64,000 nucleotides of DNA from the NCBI GenBank assembly GCA_022701365.1, contig JAKUHH010000124.1:1-64000 (forward strand). Reading direction: 5' to 3'. This DNA is from Mycocentrospora acerina (taxonomy: Eukaryota > Ascomycota > Dothideomycetes > Pleosporales). Of the stretch, positions 23,188 to 35,749 are shown piece after piece. Numbering within the stretch: position 1 is the first letter of the stretch; the number at the start of each line of letters is the position of its first letter. A model generated the notes under the pieces. The model made no database searches. It saw nothing but the letters and a program-made list of their open reading frames with translations, and was not told the origin of the DNA. The translations under genes and the position numbers were made by a program.

Positions 23188-24179
23188 GATGAGTAGAGAG
23201 ATTGAATTACGCTTGCTGAGGAGACCACTACGGTTGATCCCTAAAGTCGTCAGCATCTTCTATGATTAACATATACACGGCAAGGTCATTCTATTTGCTC
23301 CAGGCATGCATATCGGCGTTACAAAGCCTCATTCTGGAGACATGACACCGGATAAAGGGCGCTATTTTTGCATCATTCGAGAAATACGATGAACGCAACG
23401 CTTGGAACGATGATCCGGATTAATCTGTACTAACATGAGCGATGATACTCATAAAAAAGAATTCTACAAATTGTTTTTTGGAGCAATCAATTGGTGGTTG
23501 TGGTTGTGGTTGTGGTTTTTGTTTAGCATGCAGACGTGGCGGGAAAGCATCTTTTCTTTTCTTTTCCTTTACAAGTAGTATATATCATGGACATGGTATT
23601 GCATAGCGATGGTGTTTCGGGATGTATTAGACTAGTTTTTTTTCCCTCCCCCCAACTTTTAGGTCTATAGTGCACCCTTGTGAATGACAATGAATACGAT
23701 ATTTTGTTCTCTATGCATCTACGAATATCCGCTTGCCTTGCTCCTAAGAGGCAATGCATAGTATCTTGTTTGGTCAAAGTTTGTTGGGAAGTGCGGGAAG
23801 AGGGTGACTTGGACACTGATTTGCTTCTGCCTGGTTGGCATGATGCATGTCATGTAATAAATAGGTTATGGATGCTACTTGACACGTTCATAGTGGAACA
23901 TGGCATGTGAATGTAAGGGAGCGTCAAGTTAACCGAGAACAAACTAAAAGTTTTTGTCAAGCAACGTATTGTCAACAGATGGACAAGAACAACAAGAAGC
24001 TAAGGTACTGATAATAATGATAATAAAAATACATAACATTCCCTTGTCAACTTCCTCCCAAAATCTCCAACTATTTCGATCAATCTAAGCCGCTTGAAAC
24101 CCTCCGTCACGACACTGAGACAAACACTCAACTATCTAGTATCGAGTGTCTCCTTCTCTTCACAGACGACTAGTTCCAT
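23188..24179. other. Convergent intergenic region, no gene seen
   Basis: 992 bp between the 3' ends of the histidine kinase and the membrane-protein gene. It holds a (GGTTGT)n repeat near 23494-23518 and T-rich tracts. The open frames show no protein character. Confidence 0.6.
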
Positions 24180-25416
24180 CTACTGAGCCCATCCGGCGTG
24201 GTGTGCCTGAGCCAGGAACTTGCCCAGGGCAGGCCCCATGATGGCAAATACCTCAAAGGCAAGGACATGCAGGATAACAAATGCCACACCGGTAACCATA
24301 GCAAAAGCCTTGACGTAGAGCGCGATAAGACGACGACGAGCCTCCCAGTTGAAGCTCCTCCACGCGTCCAAGAACCCAACCTTGCCGCTTCCGCCAAGGA
24401 GCTGGGATACGACCTTTCCGCCAAAGGAGCGGTCAAAGGGGACAATGGTGTCCTGGTCCTCAGGGAGAAGTGCGGCCTCGATACGGACGAGCGTGACGAT
24501 GGCGGGGATGCAGAGGAACAGTGTGCAGGATACTGCGATGAGGAAGGTGGCGATGCCGCGGAGGATGAGGGATGTGACCTGAGCGGCGTCGTACGAGTCG
24601 AAGTCCTCTTGGTCAATGTTGTGCAGGTTAAAGAGCATGGCTACGCCGCTGACAATGTACAGGCTGATATAGGGCATGGTGGACTTGATGGCGGCGGGGA
24701 GCGCGAGTGTCTTCCAGTGGCTCGCGGCCGGGATGCGCTGCCAGAGGGTTTGCTCAGATGGCAAAGAAACAACCTTATGCGTCCATGCGGCATGGACATT
24801 GGCAACAATAGCGCCGCTGAGAGCAGCAACGAGGATGACCTGACCGGGAATTTGGGGAAGGACGGACTCGAGGAGTTGGGCGACAGAGGCGAAGGCGAAA
24901 CTGTACAGAGCGTGGATCCTGATGCCCCGGAAGCGCGACCAGCGGCTACCGTTAGCCACGAGGTGCTTGATCGTTCCGCGAATGCTGGATGTGATGGGCT
25001 TCTGATGGACCAAAGTGATGGTGGGGCCAGCCTCGAGAAGGCCCTCTTTCTCTTCTTTGTTTGCGGGCTCGGTGGTGGAGGGGGAGATGGTGATGGCCGC
25101 AGTTGGAGTCTCGACCATGCAGAGGGTTGTGATGACTTCGTTGAGCATGTATGACATCTGTTTGTGTCGCATTAGCTCTAGTTCATAGCTGTATTAGCAT
25201 TCGCTAACTGTGTTTAAGACCTACAAGGCTGATGAAGACCGCGGCAGCTACGAAGCTCACGTAAAGCAACACAAAGCCCCATGTGGGCAGCTCGATACTG
25301 TCATCTTCACTCTGGCCATTCCCGCTCGATGGTCCTCCGTGAATCGTCACAGCGCGCTTGACAAACGACACCGTGTTGGGGTGCGAAGCCGCACGACGGA
25401 CAGCGTCGGCAAGCAT
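24180..25416 (-). CDS. Polytopic membrane protein of unknown function
   Basis: Two exons (25225-25416 and 24180-25157; 67-nt intron, phase 0) give 389 aa. Exon 1 encodes a soluble N-terminus and one membrane span (WGFVLLYVSFVAAAVFIS). Exon 2 continues YMLNEVITTL and adds about four to five more spans, including VILVAALSGAIVANVH, YISLYIVSGVAMLF, LRGIATFLIAVSCTLFLCI and FAMVTGVAFVILHVLAFEVF. The layout matches a widely distributed fungal membrane family whose members are sometimes misnamed ubiquitin carrier protein in databases. Nothing in the sequence supports a ubiquitin role. Location is probably an internal membrane, by inference only. Confidence 0.85.
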
Positions 25417-26360
25417 GATTGCTCAGTATTCTCCTGATAAGAGCGTAGAATAACAAATGTCAACAGGTTCAAGTGCTGGGAGAAGAGAAGAGAAGAGAAG
25501 GAAGAAAGAAGTAGATTGAAAGAAGTGGCTGTTGGTGGTTGTCTCTCTATGAGCACCTGCTCGGCATGGCGGCAAAGGAGGCGGTGCTGGCTGACCTCAC
25601 TAGACGCAAGCGCAGTTGCCTGGAGCGCATGGACCATGCACATCACATAGGGCTTAGCGTTTAGTCTATTCCTGGTCGCGTGCCCTCGTAACCAATCAGG
25701 CAACGAGGGAAACAAGTTGAAAATCCGCTCTGAGGTTTACCAACGTTGTCAGTTGCTCAAAGACAAGATCTCAAAATAATACAATGACATGTGCTGCTCA
25801 AATTCTGGTGCTATTCAAACTTCAGTGTTGTGTTTGAACGTGGAGAAGTCAAGATAATCGGAAAGCCCCTTTGGGCAAGAGTGGCAATATTGCACAAAGA
25901 TTCATACGAAGTCAGATGTAATTGCGGAATTTGTCACAATCACTACGAATTACGAGAACAAGTGCTATTATATGCCTGCTAAGATACCAATCAGAAACTC
26001 CAACTCCTATACTTCCGTGTTCATGATGACAGCCATCGGTCCATGCCAAGCGACTCCACACAGGCAATGAACGGAGAAGAAGGATTGGAACAAGTACTAT
26101 GTAAACGCTAAAATAGACATCTAGAGGAAAGGGGCTTTTGGAGGTAGTCAACTCCACCAGTTGTTGGATTTGTCCAATTTCAGGGATTCGGAGTTGTCGT
26201 GTCGAGAATAAGGGTGTATTTCGTCATCCATGATCATCGTGAAGATGTACGTATGCCAAGAATTCATAATGCGTTTCCGAAAAAAGAAACACACAGAAGT
26301 CTATTCAAATGAACCGGATAATCGGGACATCATGCGTCTGCTTGCCTAGCCCGCAAAGGC
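25417..26360. other. Intergenic region, no gene seen
   Basis: 944 bp upstream of the membrane-protein gene and downstream of the reticulon gene. Only short frames without protein character are present. An AAGAG-rich purine tract lies near 25485-25515. Confidence 0.6.
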
Positions 26361-27887
26361 TTACAAGACAGGCTGAGCGACAGGCTGAGCAGCCGGAACA
26401 ATCGGCTCATGCTCAGACACCAAAGGCTCGTGCTTGGGAGCGACAGGAAAGTCGGTTTTCTTGGCCTCAGGGGATGCAGGGCGGCCGCCGCGGTACTGGT
26501 TGATCGTCTCAGTTGCCTTGGCCGTGTACTGGTTGGTGATATCCTGGACAGAGTGGGCTGCATTGGCTGCGTTCTTGCTAGCAACCTCCTTGAGCTGAAC
26601 AGCCTGCTTGCTGGCAATGTTGTAGCCCTTCTCGAGTTGCGCGTCAATAACCTCCTTGTTCTGGATGTAGATGAGGGGACCAAGGTAGGCAGTGAGAGTG
26701 GCAATCAAAGCCAAGCCCCAGAGAGGGACGAACTTGATGAGGAAGTAGGAGGTCAAAGATGCGGCAAAAGCCTAAATGCGGAATATGTTAGCTTCTGTCT
26801 TTCGTAAAAAGAGATTGGGGGAGTGAGATGCATGTCAGTCGCAAGATATTCCAAGTACGCCTAAAATAAAAGAACTGAATGCAGAAGTTGGACTTACAGC
26901 AATGGTAGCGTATACGTTCTCGGCGAAGACTATTCGCTGAGACTCAATAACAAAGAAGTTGATGAGCTGCTCAACATCATCCAGCAGACGCTCGAGCGAG
27001 GCCTTGGGGATAGTGAAGTACTGTCGCGGCCTGATTTGAGAGGTAAGACCCCGACCAATGGCCAATTGACCGACCAGCTCTGCGGATGCAGTTGCACCAA
27101 GTGTGAGGTAAAGAGCCTTGAAAATGTAGCGGATCACATTCAGGTATCGAGCGGCAAAGATAAAAACGACGGTGACAGCAAAGGCGATGCCAGTTGCGCG
27201 GGGGTTCTTCCAGCTCAAAAGACGGTAGAACAGGCTGTGGTAGTCTACTACGAGTTAGACATGTTCCTGCAACTATCATCCTCCAAAGGCTTACGTGTGA
27301 GGTTCTGGCCAGTAGCAGTCTTCTGGTCCGGGATTGTTCGGGAGTTTGCAAGGTCGGCAAACTCATCACGGGTCTTCGCACCCTCGGCCTTGACGTTTTG
27401 TGCAACGGGTCCTACGAAACTTAGTACTCAGTGTTAAAATGAACGGATGGAACAGCTGTGAATCGAGACCAAGTTAGCTCATGATCGCGAATTCAAAACT
27501 AGGGTTTGATTTGCACTTACCTCACCATTCAGGACAGCCTCCTTTGTGTTCTGCACGGAGGGGTGGTTTGCAGCGGCGTTCACGGCATTTTGAGCTGCTT
27601 TGCGGTTGTTAGGAGATGACGCAGGAATGTGCGAAGCTCAGAGAAAAAGACTGTAGGATTCCGTGTTAGCTGGGATTTGGTTGATGCCCGGGGTGTCGTG
27701 TGCCACTTACCTTACAGGCCAGGATATTACTTCCTGCTTGTTGGGCATGCTCTGCTGCGGCATCTGCATGCGACTGAGACTGAGAAGCGCTCCCGTTCTG
27801 TTGTAGTGGGGTCTGGTTGGAAGGCGCGGAGGGGTCAAGATCAGAGAGATCCGTGCTGGTGAGCGAAACTTGTGGTGGTGAAGACAT
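26361..27887 (-). CDS. RTN1: Reticulon-like protein (ER tubule shaping)
   Basis: Reticulons insert wedge-like hairpins into ER tubules and curve the membrane. Five exons join in phase: 27716-27887, 27526-27594, 27295-27411, 26898-27244 and 26361-26771, giving 371 aa. The reticulon homology domain begins at LFYRLLSWKNPRATG. It has two long hydrophobic hairpins: first FAVTVVFIFAARYLNVIRYI, then SYFLIKFVPLWGLALIATL running into LGPLIYIQNKEVIDAQLEKG. The C-terminus is a Lys/Ala/Glu-rich helix ending in Pro/Gln/Val repeats. Introns are 50-126 nt, longer than the window average. Exon 2 has alternative acceptors three bases apart (exon start 27594 or 27597), which would add or drop one alanine. The N-terminal exons are joined by phase and are less certain than the domain. 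Confidence 0.9.
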
Positions 27888-30495
27888 TCTTGCTATCAGT
27901 GGTTCTCCTGAGGTTATGATGTGAGAGAGCTGAGGGGAAGGGTGGTTGGCAAGAACCAGGTGTGAGTGTGTGAGGGTAGGATTGGGAAGGAAGAAGAGCA
28001 GGAGAGAGTTTGCTTTTGTGCAGGCGAGAGCTGTCGTGTGCGCACTGTTCCAGCTTTCCCGCTTCCCTAACTATGACGCAAAGAAGCCCACACATAACCC
28101 AACAGCGCCTCTGTCTGGGCTGCAAGCTGCACTGCACGTATGTCATTCCGACGAATTCGCTGCCAAATGCTTTGTGCTCTCAATAATACAGTCTCGACTG
28201 TAGAAGTGACAGTGCCTTTGCGATGTGGCCTTCTGCTCACGGCGTTCACGTGTGCGCTACATGCGGACTTTGTGTTGGGCTCGCCTGTCTCACATGTGAA
28301 AGCCCCTTCGTAGCTCCCCAACGTCCACATGACGCCATTGTGATTGGCAAAGCTGTCATCACGACGTGCCTCTGCACGCATTCGCCATGTTTCAGCACTT
28401 GCGTGCTCGCTCTCTGTAATCGACCAGCAGTGTGCGGACGGTACCCTGATTCCTTCATTTTTGTGGAAGCGGGATGCATGCATGCATGCCCCGCTCTTGA
28501 GATTCGCCCAGGTCATGCCACTGCGTATCTGCCAAAGCTCCTTGGGAGACGAGGCCTGTGTCTATGAAAATGTAGCGAATGCTTTGACGGCTATCAGCCT
28601 ACTGCTGTATCGACCCCTTTACGACGTCAGTTGCTGCATGTTTCCCTGTGTCGATCGAGCTTTTGCAACCCCCAGGGGCAATCGAGGCATGCTCTTATCC
28701 GCTGGAGTGCATCACGCACACCACCAAACAGGTTGTGAACACCCAGCGATCACGCCTCTTGTGCATGATCCATGGGCAAGCCCGATGGTGAGCCACATAG
28801 GGCTTTACTTAACTCGCACAAATGCACTCTGGCACAAACAACATCACACGTACCACTGATAAGCAGAGGTGCTGGGTGTTTTGCACGCATGGGGATGTTT
28901 CTGCAAGCACGTGAGCTACCGCTCTTATTTGGAAATGATATCCGCAGCGAGATGGCAATCTCGAGAGCTTGGACGCTCGGCCAGGTACAAGCGCATGTTC
29001 ACGCAGGGCTGCTGGTCTCGATTCTCGGTGGTGCCAAGGCAAGTGTGGGCGGCATGTGACTGGAGATGAATCCCGCGCTGAGCTTCGGGCTGGCCATCAC
29101 CAAGACGCACATCCGAGACTTAGCCGTGGGATGGGCGTGTTTCGCTTGATACCCAAGGACCACTATCTACATGGTAGATAAATAAGGCGGGATGGCATTG
29201 CAGCCTTCGGGGCCCGGCCTGTAGCATCGGTGCTTCAGCGTATGAAAATCCACGTTGCCGTCCTCTACGCGCTGAACAAGCACAGGTGGCTGACGGCTGA
29301 TGGGAAGCGTTGGCAGCGGTTCTGCCTTGCAGTCATCTGGGCAGCTGCACTCCACGTTGCTGCAAAGGCTGACCCCCAAAGTGACAGGGTCTGGAGGTTT
29401 GACGCGTACCCTTGCAGGCGAATGTGATGGTCAGGACGGCCTCATGCACCTCGTTCGTGCCCTCTCTCCGTTCAGGGTGAGCCTCAGTTGCGGTGAGTCG
29501 ATCATCTTCTGTCCACACCCACACCACCCTGGTTGTCTGAAAAGGTGGGGAGGCAGCCACGCGAGCCCAGGTGGGGGTCTGGTCGCCCAATGCGTCCAAA
29601 GCCGATAAGTGCGCCATCGCGATTTGGCACTTGCAAGCGCTGGCCAGATGCAGTGTGCGTTGACGCGAGTACGCATGCTTGGTCAAAGAGCCTGCTCGGC
29701 GTCCATGTCCTGGAGCTTTGGCGTCGACAGTCGGACGGGCAAGATAAAGATAGCAAAGTACCGAGCAGTACAGCCGGCAGTCTGTTTCGTATCGCGACAC
29801 GGTGACATGCGCGTCTCTGCCCTCCACCCGCCCGTTGGTGAGCCTTAGCATGCATGCCGAACGCCTCCTCCACAAGCCTCACCGATAGTAATCTCTGGCG
29901 AGCGCCGTCGCGGGAGAATGCATCACGCTCACAGTTTGGCTCGGCGATGGAGAGAGGCCATGGCGGACTGGATCCGGCTCTACAGACAGATGCGGTCGTC
30001 AATACGGGCCCCGATAGCTTGTTTGCAGGGCCGTCGACACCATCCGCTATCTGCCACTCGTCGTTGAGCTGCGCCAGGCATTGAATCCAAGAAGCTCGGC
30101 CGTTCTGGCGGCAGACAGCGCTGACAAGGATTCATGTGGAACGCGGCGTTATCACCGCCACATTCGATCGCCCTCTTGCTCCGGCTGCGATAAGTCACTG
30201 GGCACTTCCCTTCCTTCCTGCCATCAGCCTTTCGTCCACCATCACCTTCATCGCTCGCGAGACACCGCCAGCCGAGAGCCGCCATCAACACCCCCAGAGT
30301 CATTGTCACCCGCGCTTCCGAGCCCTCGGTACGCCAGCAACGCAAGACAGAAAAACGACATGGTCAGGGCGCTCGCGCATCGCAATCTTGCCCCAACTGC
30401 CGCTATCGCCGCCATCCAAAATCGACGCTGAGCACGCGACAACCCAACAGCTCTCCCTCTACGGAGGCGAGGGTCTGTTCGGACTGCCCAGCAGC
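27888..30495. other. 2.6 kb divergent region without a recognisable gene
   Basis: An unusually long gap between the divergent reticulon and rhodopsin-domain genes. Base composition is balanced, and open frames up to 180 codons occur on both strands (for example 28344-28859 and 29333-29875). They overlap each other, are rich in Cys, His and Arg, and show no domain, signal peptide or plausible splice pattern. An imperfect GCATGCATGCATGC run lies near 28475-28489. It may hold long leaders or a non-coding transcript. Confidence 0.5.
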
Positions 30496-32283
30496 ATGAT
30501 ATTGCCACGCGCTTTATACAACGAGTCACCGCCAGAACCCCGCACCCGTGCTACCAACAATCCGACTCTACTCTACAGCTGGTGGTGCACCATCTTCTCT
30601 CTCGTCATCATCGGCATCCGACTCTCTGGCCGCTACATTCGAACCGAACGACTATTTCGCGAAGACTGGATCATGCTATGGAGTGCGGTGCCGTTGTTGG
30701 CGCGCATGGGCTTTGTACATGTGGTTCTTATTTACGGCACAAACAATGTCAATACTACCCACTTGACAGACCCGGTCAAAATTCGTCATCGTGAGATTGG
30801 CTCGCAGATGGTCCTCGCAGCGAGGGTTTTTTATGCGCTTTTGTAACCATCCCCAGCCTATCCGTCAGACTTTCACTAATACATCGTCAGCATATGGATG
30901 GCCAAGTTTACAGTTTCCGAGTTCCTGAAGCGCTTAACAGAACGCTATTGGAAAAAGGGCTATGAATGGGGCCTGCGATGCATACGCATATTCCTTGTCG
31001 TTACATTCCTCTTGGTTGTCATCGCCACGTTTGCCGAGTGCCAACCAGTTCGTCATTACTGGCAGGTCAAACCAAATCCAGGACCGCAGTGTCGGCAGGG
31101 CTATGCACAGCTTCTCACTATGGGTATCGCTGATATCATCACCGACATTCTGCTGGTTTCTTTCCCTATTCCTATCATCATTCGCTCCAATATGCGTTTG
31201 AAGCGCAAAATCTCACTCATTGCGCTCTTCTCCATGTCAACCGTTCTCATCGCCATCACTGGAGCTCGGATGCCTCTAGTCATAGACAGGAATGGCCTTC
31301 AACAATTCCGCACAGTATTTGCGTCTTCAGAGATTCTTGCAGCCACCGTAGTCGCCAATGCTATTGTTTTGGGGTCGTTCCTTCGGGATAGGGGTGTCAA
31401 GAAAGCGAAATTCAAAGCATCATCAACATCTGACAGCATAGAACGTAGAGGTTCAACACGACGCCATCCTATTCAGCAGTGGGGTAGCGATGAAGACCTT
31501 GCGCGCTCGTTAGGCTACCGGACAAAGCCAGAGCTTGCAGAAGAGCAGACAAATGTACCGAGACCAGCACCCGTTGCTGATCTAGACCTTCTGCCTTCTA
31601 GCCGACAGTCAGGCCCCTTTGCAAACAACAACTGGCAGTTTCCTGGTCAGAGTGGTAGTCCGTCACGATGCAATTCGAATGCAGGCACAAAGATTGCGGA
31701 CGTTCGGGATCCAATGCCGAGTCCACGTGCTGGCAGACGAGTGTCGTTCTTCGATGTTGGTGGCCTTCTCGAAAACTCGGTTTCCGCACCCTCACCTACC
31801 GACTCGGTTGTTGCTCATGACTTCGCACCTCAGCCTCGACGAGGCTCGAGAGCTTCTACAGTGATGGGTAGCAGCCGCGCCCACCCCCCGGTAGTACGTC
31901 GGTCGTCGCGTCTCTCTCAGCAGTCTGAAGATTACGAGTTGTCTGCTCGTCCAAGCAATCAACTTCAAGATCTTGGTGGCTTCCTCTCCGAAGACCATGA
32001 GATTGCAATGGAAAAAGAAGAACGGACGTCCTCATCAAGACACTCAATTTCTCCAAGCAGTTCTCCTCAACAAACCGGGCAAGTCGCGCCGATAGATCGC
32101 ACTGCCACACAAACCAGTTACGATGCTCTCTCATTACAAGACGCAGGCGGCCTCCTTTCGTCTCACCCACCTGTTCCCATACAAAGCAGTCCTGCGCAGG
32201 CCAAATATGACACCCAACCATTACAGGACGCCGGCGGTCTTCTCTCATCATCTCCTCGTTCGAAAAAATTCTCTTCTGCGTGA
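30496..32283 (+). CDS. Rhodopsin-domain (Pth11-like) seven-helix membrane protein
   Basis: Two exons (30496-30842 and 30891-32283; 48-nt intron) give 579 aa. The start ATG 30496 (MILPRALYNES) is the first ATG of the frame. Seven spans can be placed, from LLYSWWCTIFSLVIIGIRL to ILAATVVANAIVLGSFL. The fungal rhodopsin-domain hallmark is present: PQCRQGYAQLLTMGIADIIT followed by DILLVSFPIPIIIRS. There is no CFEM domain. The cytoplasmic tail of about 280 residues is Ser/Pro/Arg-rich and carries four copies of a DxGGxL motif. Such proteins are proposed receptor-like sensors in filamentous fungi; ligand and partner are unknown here. Confidence 0.88.
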
Positions 32284-32819
32284 TACCCCTGTCCAATTCT
32301 GGACCTATTTGTTGTTTTGCATAGCTTGCCTGTCCTTTCCTGTATTTTTGTCTTGTTTACTTACGATATCTCCTACACGGTTGGCGCTGAAGGACTCACG
32401 ATTTATGGATCACGATATACCTTGAGATGGGTGATGTTTGTCCTGTAGATGCTATTACAGAGGGACTTTATTTTTAGATAAGTCGGTGGAAACTATGAGA
32501 GTAATATAAGTTGTAGAACTGTACTATTATTCCCCCCGTCTTTGGTAGTATCCATCCTTGGGCCAATGCGGATATGTAGGAATTGATAACTTATGGATCT
32601 GTATATCTGCATCCAAATTATCCTGTTGAGAAATTTTGTTTTACAATTTGATGTTTTGAGTCGCGTTAACAATATGATGATGCACAGAGTTTGTCAGGTC
32701 GAAGTACTCCTCCAACAGCAACGACGCCGAGGGTCATAGCGCTAAACATACACAAAACTTCCACCCCCACACCTTTGCCGCTCTCACTTTTTCGGCATGA
32801 GGCATTGCACACTACAATC
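32284..32819. other. Intergenic region, no gene seen
   Basis: 536 bp between two plus-strand genes, AT-rich with short T tracts. The frame upstream of ATG 32820 is open for 43 codons but has no ATG, so I treat it as leader. Confidence 0.6.
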
Positions 32820-34232
32820 ATGACTGCTGCATCGCCCACGATTCAAGAAATTACTCAACTGACCCGCCAAGAACTTACAACAGCCAGAGAAGACGATTTT
32901 ATTCGCGAATGTGGACACGCCGCATTGCTACTACTCCCTGATGACCCAGAGCTTTGCCTGAAGTTGGCGTATCAAAAACTTCATGATGTCCCATACAAAA
33001 ACGTGAAAACTTGCTGGAGGCGATTGTATACCGATGCAAGTCTCTGGAAGGTGATGAGAGTTGGAGAAGAGTTTGGGTTTGAAGAAAATGATCATTGCAA
33101 GAAAGAAAGAACAAATGGGCATGAGGATGAAAAGAAGGACTGGGTAGACGAGGTGGTCAGAACACTGGATATGGCGCTCATTCTAACTGGTGCTCCAGAA
33201 AGGGAGGAGCTTGTGGAATTGTGGTTCTCTGCTCTCAAGGCTATCCTCTCTTCCTCGCCGCCCAGACTCGAGTCCTCCAGCCCACCAGCAAAGCGACAGA
33301 AGCTGTCCCCACCCCTGGCGTCAATTTTTGCTACACAGCTTCCAAATTCCCGTCCAACAATTCATCGCCCCATCGAACACATGACGAATCCCTCTCTATC
33401 AGCCTTCCAAACCAGACTCTCAAACCCTGCAACCCGTATTCCTGTCATTATCGAAGGGGCAATCCAACACTGGCCCGCACTCTGTGAACGGCCATGGAAC
33501 CATCCCGAGTATTTACTTGAGCAGACGCTTGGTGGGCGACGTCTAGTTCCCGTAGAAATAGGACGAAGCTACACATCAGTAGGATGGGGCCAGCGAATCA
33601 TCTCGTTCAGCGAGTTCATTCGAAACTATATGCTGAATACTTCTCCCAATCCCATCAGCCAAGAAAAAGCGACTGGTTACCTTGCGCAACACGACCTCTT
33701 CGCCCAAATCCCTTCCCTCCGCGCCGATATATGCATCCCGGATTACTGTTACTCCGAGCCCACTCCAGATCCATTACCACACATCAAGGTCACGGAGAAG
33801 CTGGAAGAGCCTCTTCTCAACGCGTGGTTTGGCCCCTGGGGAACAATATCTCCATTGCATACAGATCCGTACCATAATATTCTTGCGCAGGTAGTGGGGT
33901 ACAAGTATGTGCGGTTGTATGCTCCAGAAGAAACAAGCAGGTTGTATCCGAGGAGTTTAGATGAAAGTGGAGTAGACATGAGCAATACAAGTCAAGTAGA
34001 TTTGGATGAGTACATGGCTGTGTACGAGGTTGGAGACAATATGGAGGGACTGTCTGGCAAAAACGATCTAAATGAGAGAAGAGAGTTTGAAGAACAGTTC
34101 CCTGAATTTAAGGAAGCAAGGTATATCGAGGGGATTCTCGGGCCCGGGGAGTGCCTATACCTCCCTGTGGGGTGGTGGCATTATATAAGAAGCTTGACGC
34201 CGAGTTTCAGCGTAAGTTTTTGGTTCAACTGA
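32820..34232 (+). CDS. JmjC-domain dioxygenase, JMJD5/KDM8-like
   Basis: A single-exon 470-aa protein from ATG 32820 (MTAASPTIQEITQ). The N-terminal half is helical with a basic motif PPAKRQKLSPP that could be a nuclear signal. The C-terminal JmjC domain follows VIIEGAIQHWPAL. Its iron ligands are visible: HTD in SPLHTDPYHN and the distal His in PVGWWHYIRS. The 2-oxoglutarate-binding region includes NILAQVVGYKYVRLY. Architecture (helical N-terminus plus C-terminal JmjC ending SFSVSFWFN) matches the JMJD5 group, whose members act as hydroxylases or proteases, with disputed histone demethylase activity. Substrate is unknown. Confidence 0.9.
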   Translation: MTAASPTIQEITQLTRQELTTAREDDFIRECGHAALLLLPDDPELCLKLAYQKLHDVPYKNVKTCWRRLYTDASLWKVMRVGEEFGFEENDHCKKERTNGHEDEKKDWVDEVVRTLDMALILTGAPEREELVELWFSALKAILSSSPPRLESSSPPAKRQKLSPPLASIFATQLPNSRPTIHRPIEHMTNPSLSAFQTRLSNPATRIPVIIEGAIQHWPALCERPWNHPEYLLEQTLGGRRLVPVEIGRSYTSVGWGQRIISFSEFIRNYMLNTSPNPISQEKATGYLAQHDLFAQIPSLRADICIPDYCYSEPTPDPLPHIKVTEKLEEPLLNAWFGPWGTISPLHTDPYHNILAQVVGYKYVRLYAPEETSRLYPRSLDESGVDMSNTSQVDLDEYMAVYEVGDNMEGLSGKNDLNERREFEEQFPEFKEARYIEGILGPGECLYLPVGWWHYIRSLTPSFSVSFWFN

Positions 34233-35667
34233 TTGTTCTGGGCGACACGGCTGCTCTGGAGATACCACGATATCATGGAAATCGCTCAATAGAGATACTT
34301 CAGCTTTGCGAGCTACCTCCATCTACCTCTCCAGCAGCCTCTTGAGATACGTCTTTTGAGTAAGCATTCGACCACCATCTCCCCCATCATGAGAATTTTC
34401 CGTCAGAAATCCTAGAAACCGTCACAATTTCTCCACGTAATCCTCCTCGCGAAAAACAACACAAGTAGGCACTAGGTACTAGTGACCAGAACCTTGCTGG
34501 TTGCATCTGGCGTGCGTTTCCCACCAGCTTACCATACCCCTCGTGCTTGAATAAACCCCTTGCATCGCGACGCTTCAAACTGCCCACGATTGTGCTTGGA
34601 CGCAATCTAGTGAATGATAAACGAGGTTGTCAGCGCGTGACAATCAGTGCCTTGGCAAATGTCTCTTGTGATTGCTGGATATGCTAAGCCAAGCTCTTGC
34701 AGTGAGGTGAATTCTTCAAACTGTTACAGTGCTGAAGAGATTGCTTTGAAATACGTAGGACGTGTTTACCAAAGTGCAAATAAGGATTCTATATCGCACA
34801 AGGTATGTTGTATTGTGTGAAATTGGGAACAATATTAAAGAAAAAATCAAGTTGGCTGAAAATAGATGAAGGATGTCTTCCATCTAGCAAGGAAATTGTG
34901 GGTGATTGTGGAAATCATAATTTGTATACTTATTGTATAGATGGCGTGTATGGCAAAGTCTGAATGTATTGATTGGAGAGTTCGAATACGGTATGCGAAG
35001 CCAAATGTTCCGAACTTACTTTTCAAGTTGAGGTATTCGGTTAGTTTCTCAGAGTACTTTAAGTCGGCTGTAGCTTGCTTTTGAAGTATACGGATACTTA
35101 GTACATCTAAAAAAATTTAAGGGTAGATTGCTCGTCTGCTGTAAGTGGATTTATCATTTTAAAAAAAATTCGTGCTTGGATTTTGATAGTTGAGGAATAC
35201 GACTGCAAATATAAACCATGTGAACTTAACTTAACAAATGATGTAAGCGTTTGACATTCTTTTCTAGTCAACCTATGGAAATTGATAAACACAACTGAAG
35301 AATAAAAATCTGATAAATTAATACCCTATTAAGCATGAGCAAAATACGAAGTCTTGTGCAACAAGCCTGCAGCAGGTACAATGATTTTACTAAAATATAT
35401 CATGACAATGTTCTACGTGAAGATGGCATTTAATCCTGCCGACGATGTCTTGTGACGATTTTCAAAACTACATCCATTGAAGAATAGATGAAGCCATGGA
35501 TAGCATGTCGAGATCTGAAAGCATACGATTGAAGAATTCAAGTTTGATAAACAAACTATATATACATCGATCTCAGTGTACTATGATTGCCCTCAGTATA
35601 TTTTAGAGAAAACATTTCACTCAGCTCTGGTATAGTTAATAGGTATACAATACACTATACATGAGCA

Positions 35668-35747
35668 GGCACAAGAGAGGAGGCTGTCTCGCTGACGCGA
35701 GCCAACCTCCTCTCTTGTGCCGCCGCGCCACGCCGCGCAGCGGCGGC
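35668..35747. repeat. GC-rich double hairpin
   Basis: Two perfect inverted repeats in tandem. The first has 16-bp arms 35668-35683 and 35706-35721 (GGCACAAGAGAGGAGG and its complement), with a smaller internal stem CTCGC/GCGAG. The second has 8-bp arms 35719-35726 and 35740-35747 (GCCGCCGC/GCGGCGGC). The surrounding DNA is AT-rich, so this block stands out. It abuts the truncated U6 copy within three bases. Confidence 0.85.
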
Positions 35748-35749
35748 GC

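Noticed and set aside
24198..25154. 318-codon plus-strand frame
   Set aside because: Antisense to the membrane-protein exon; Asp/Gly-rich with no domain.
28344..30002. Overlapping frames of 160-180 codons on both strands
   Set aside because: They overlap each other, have no domain or signal peptide, and look like chance frames in balanced-GC DNA.
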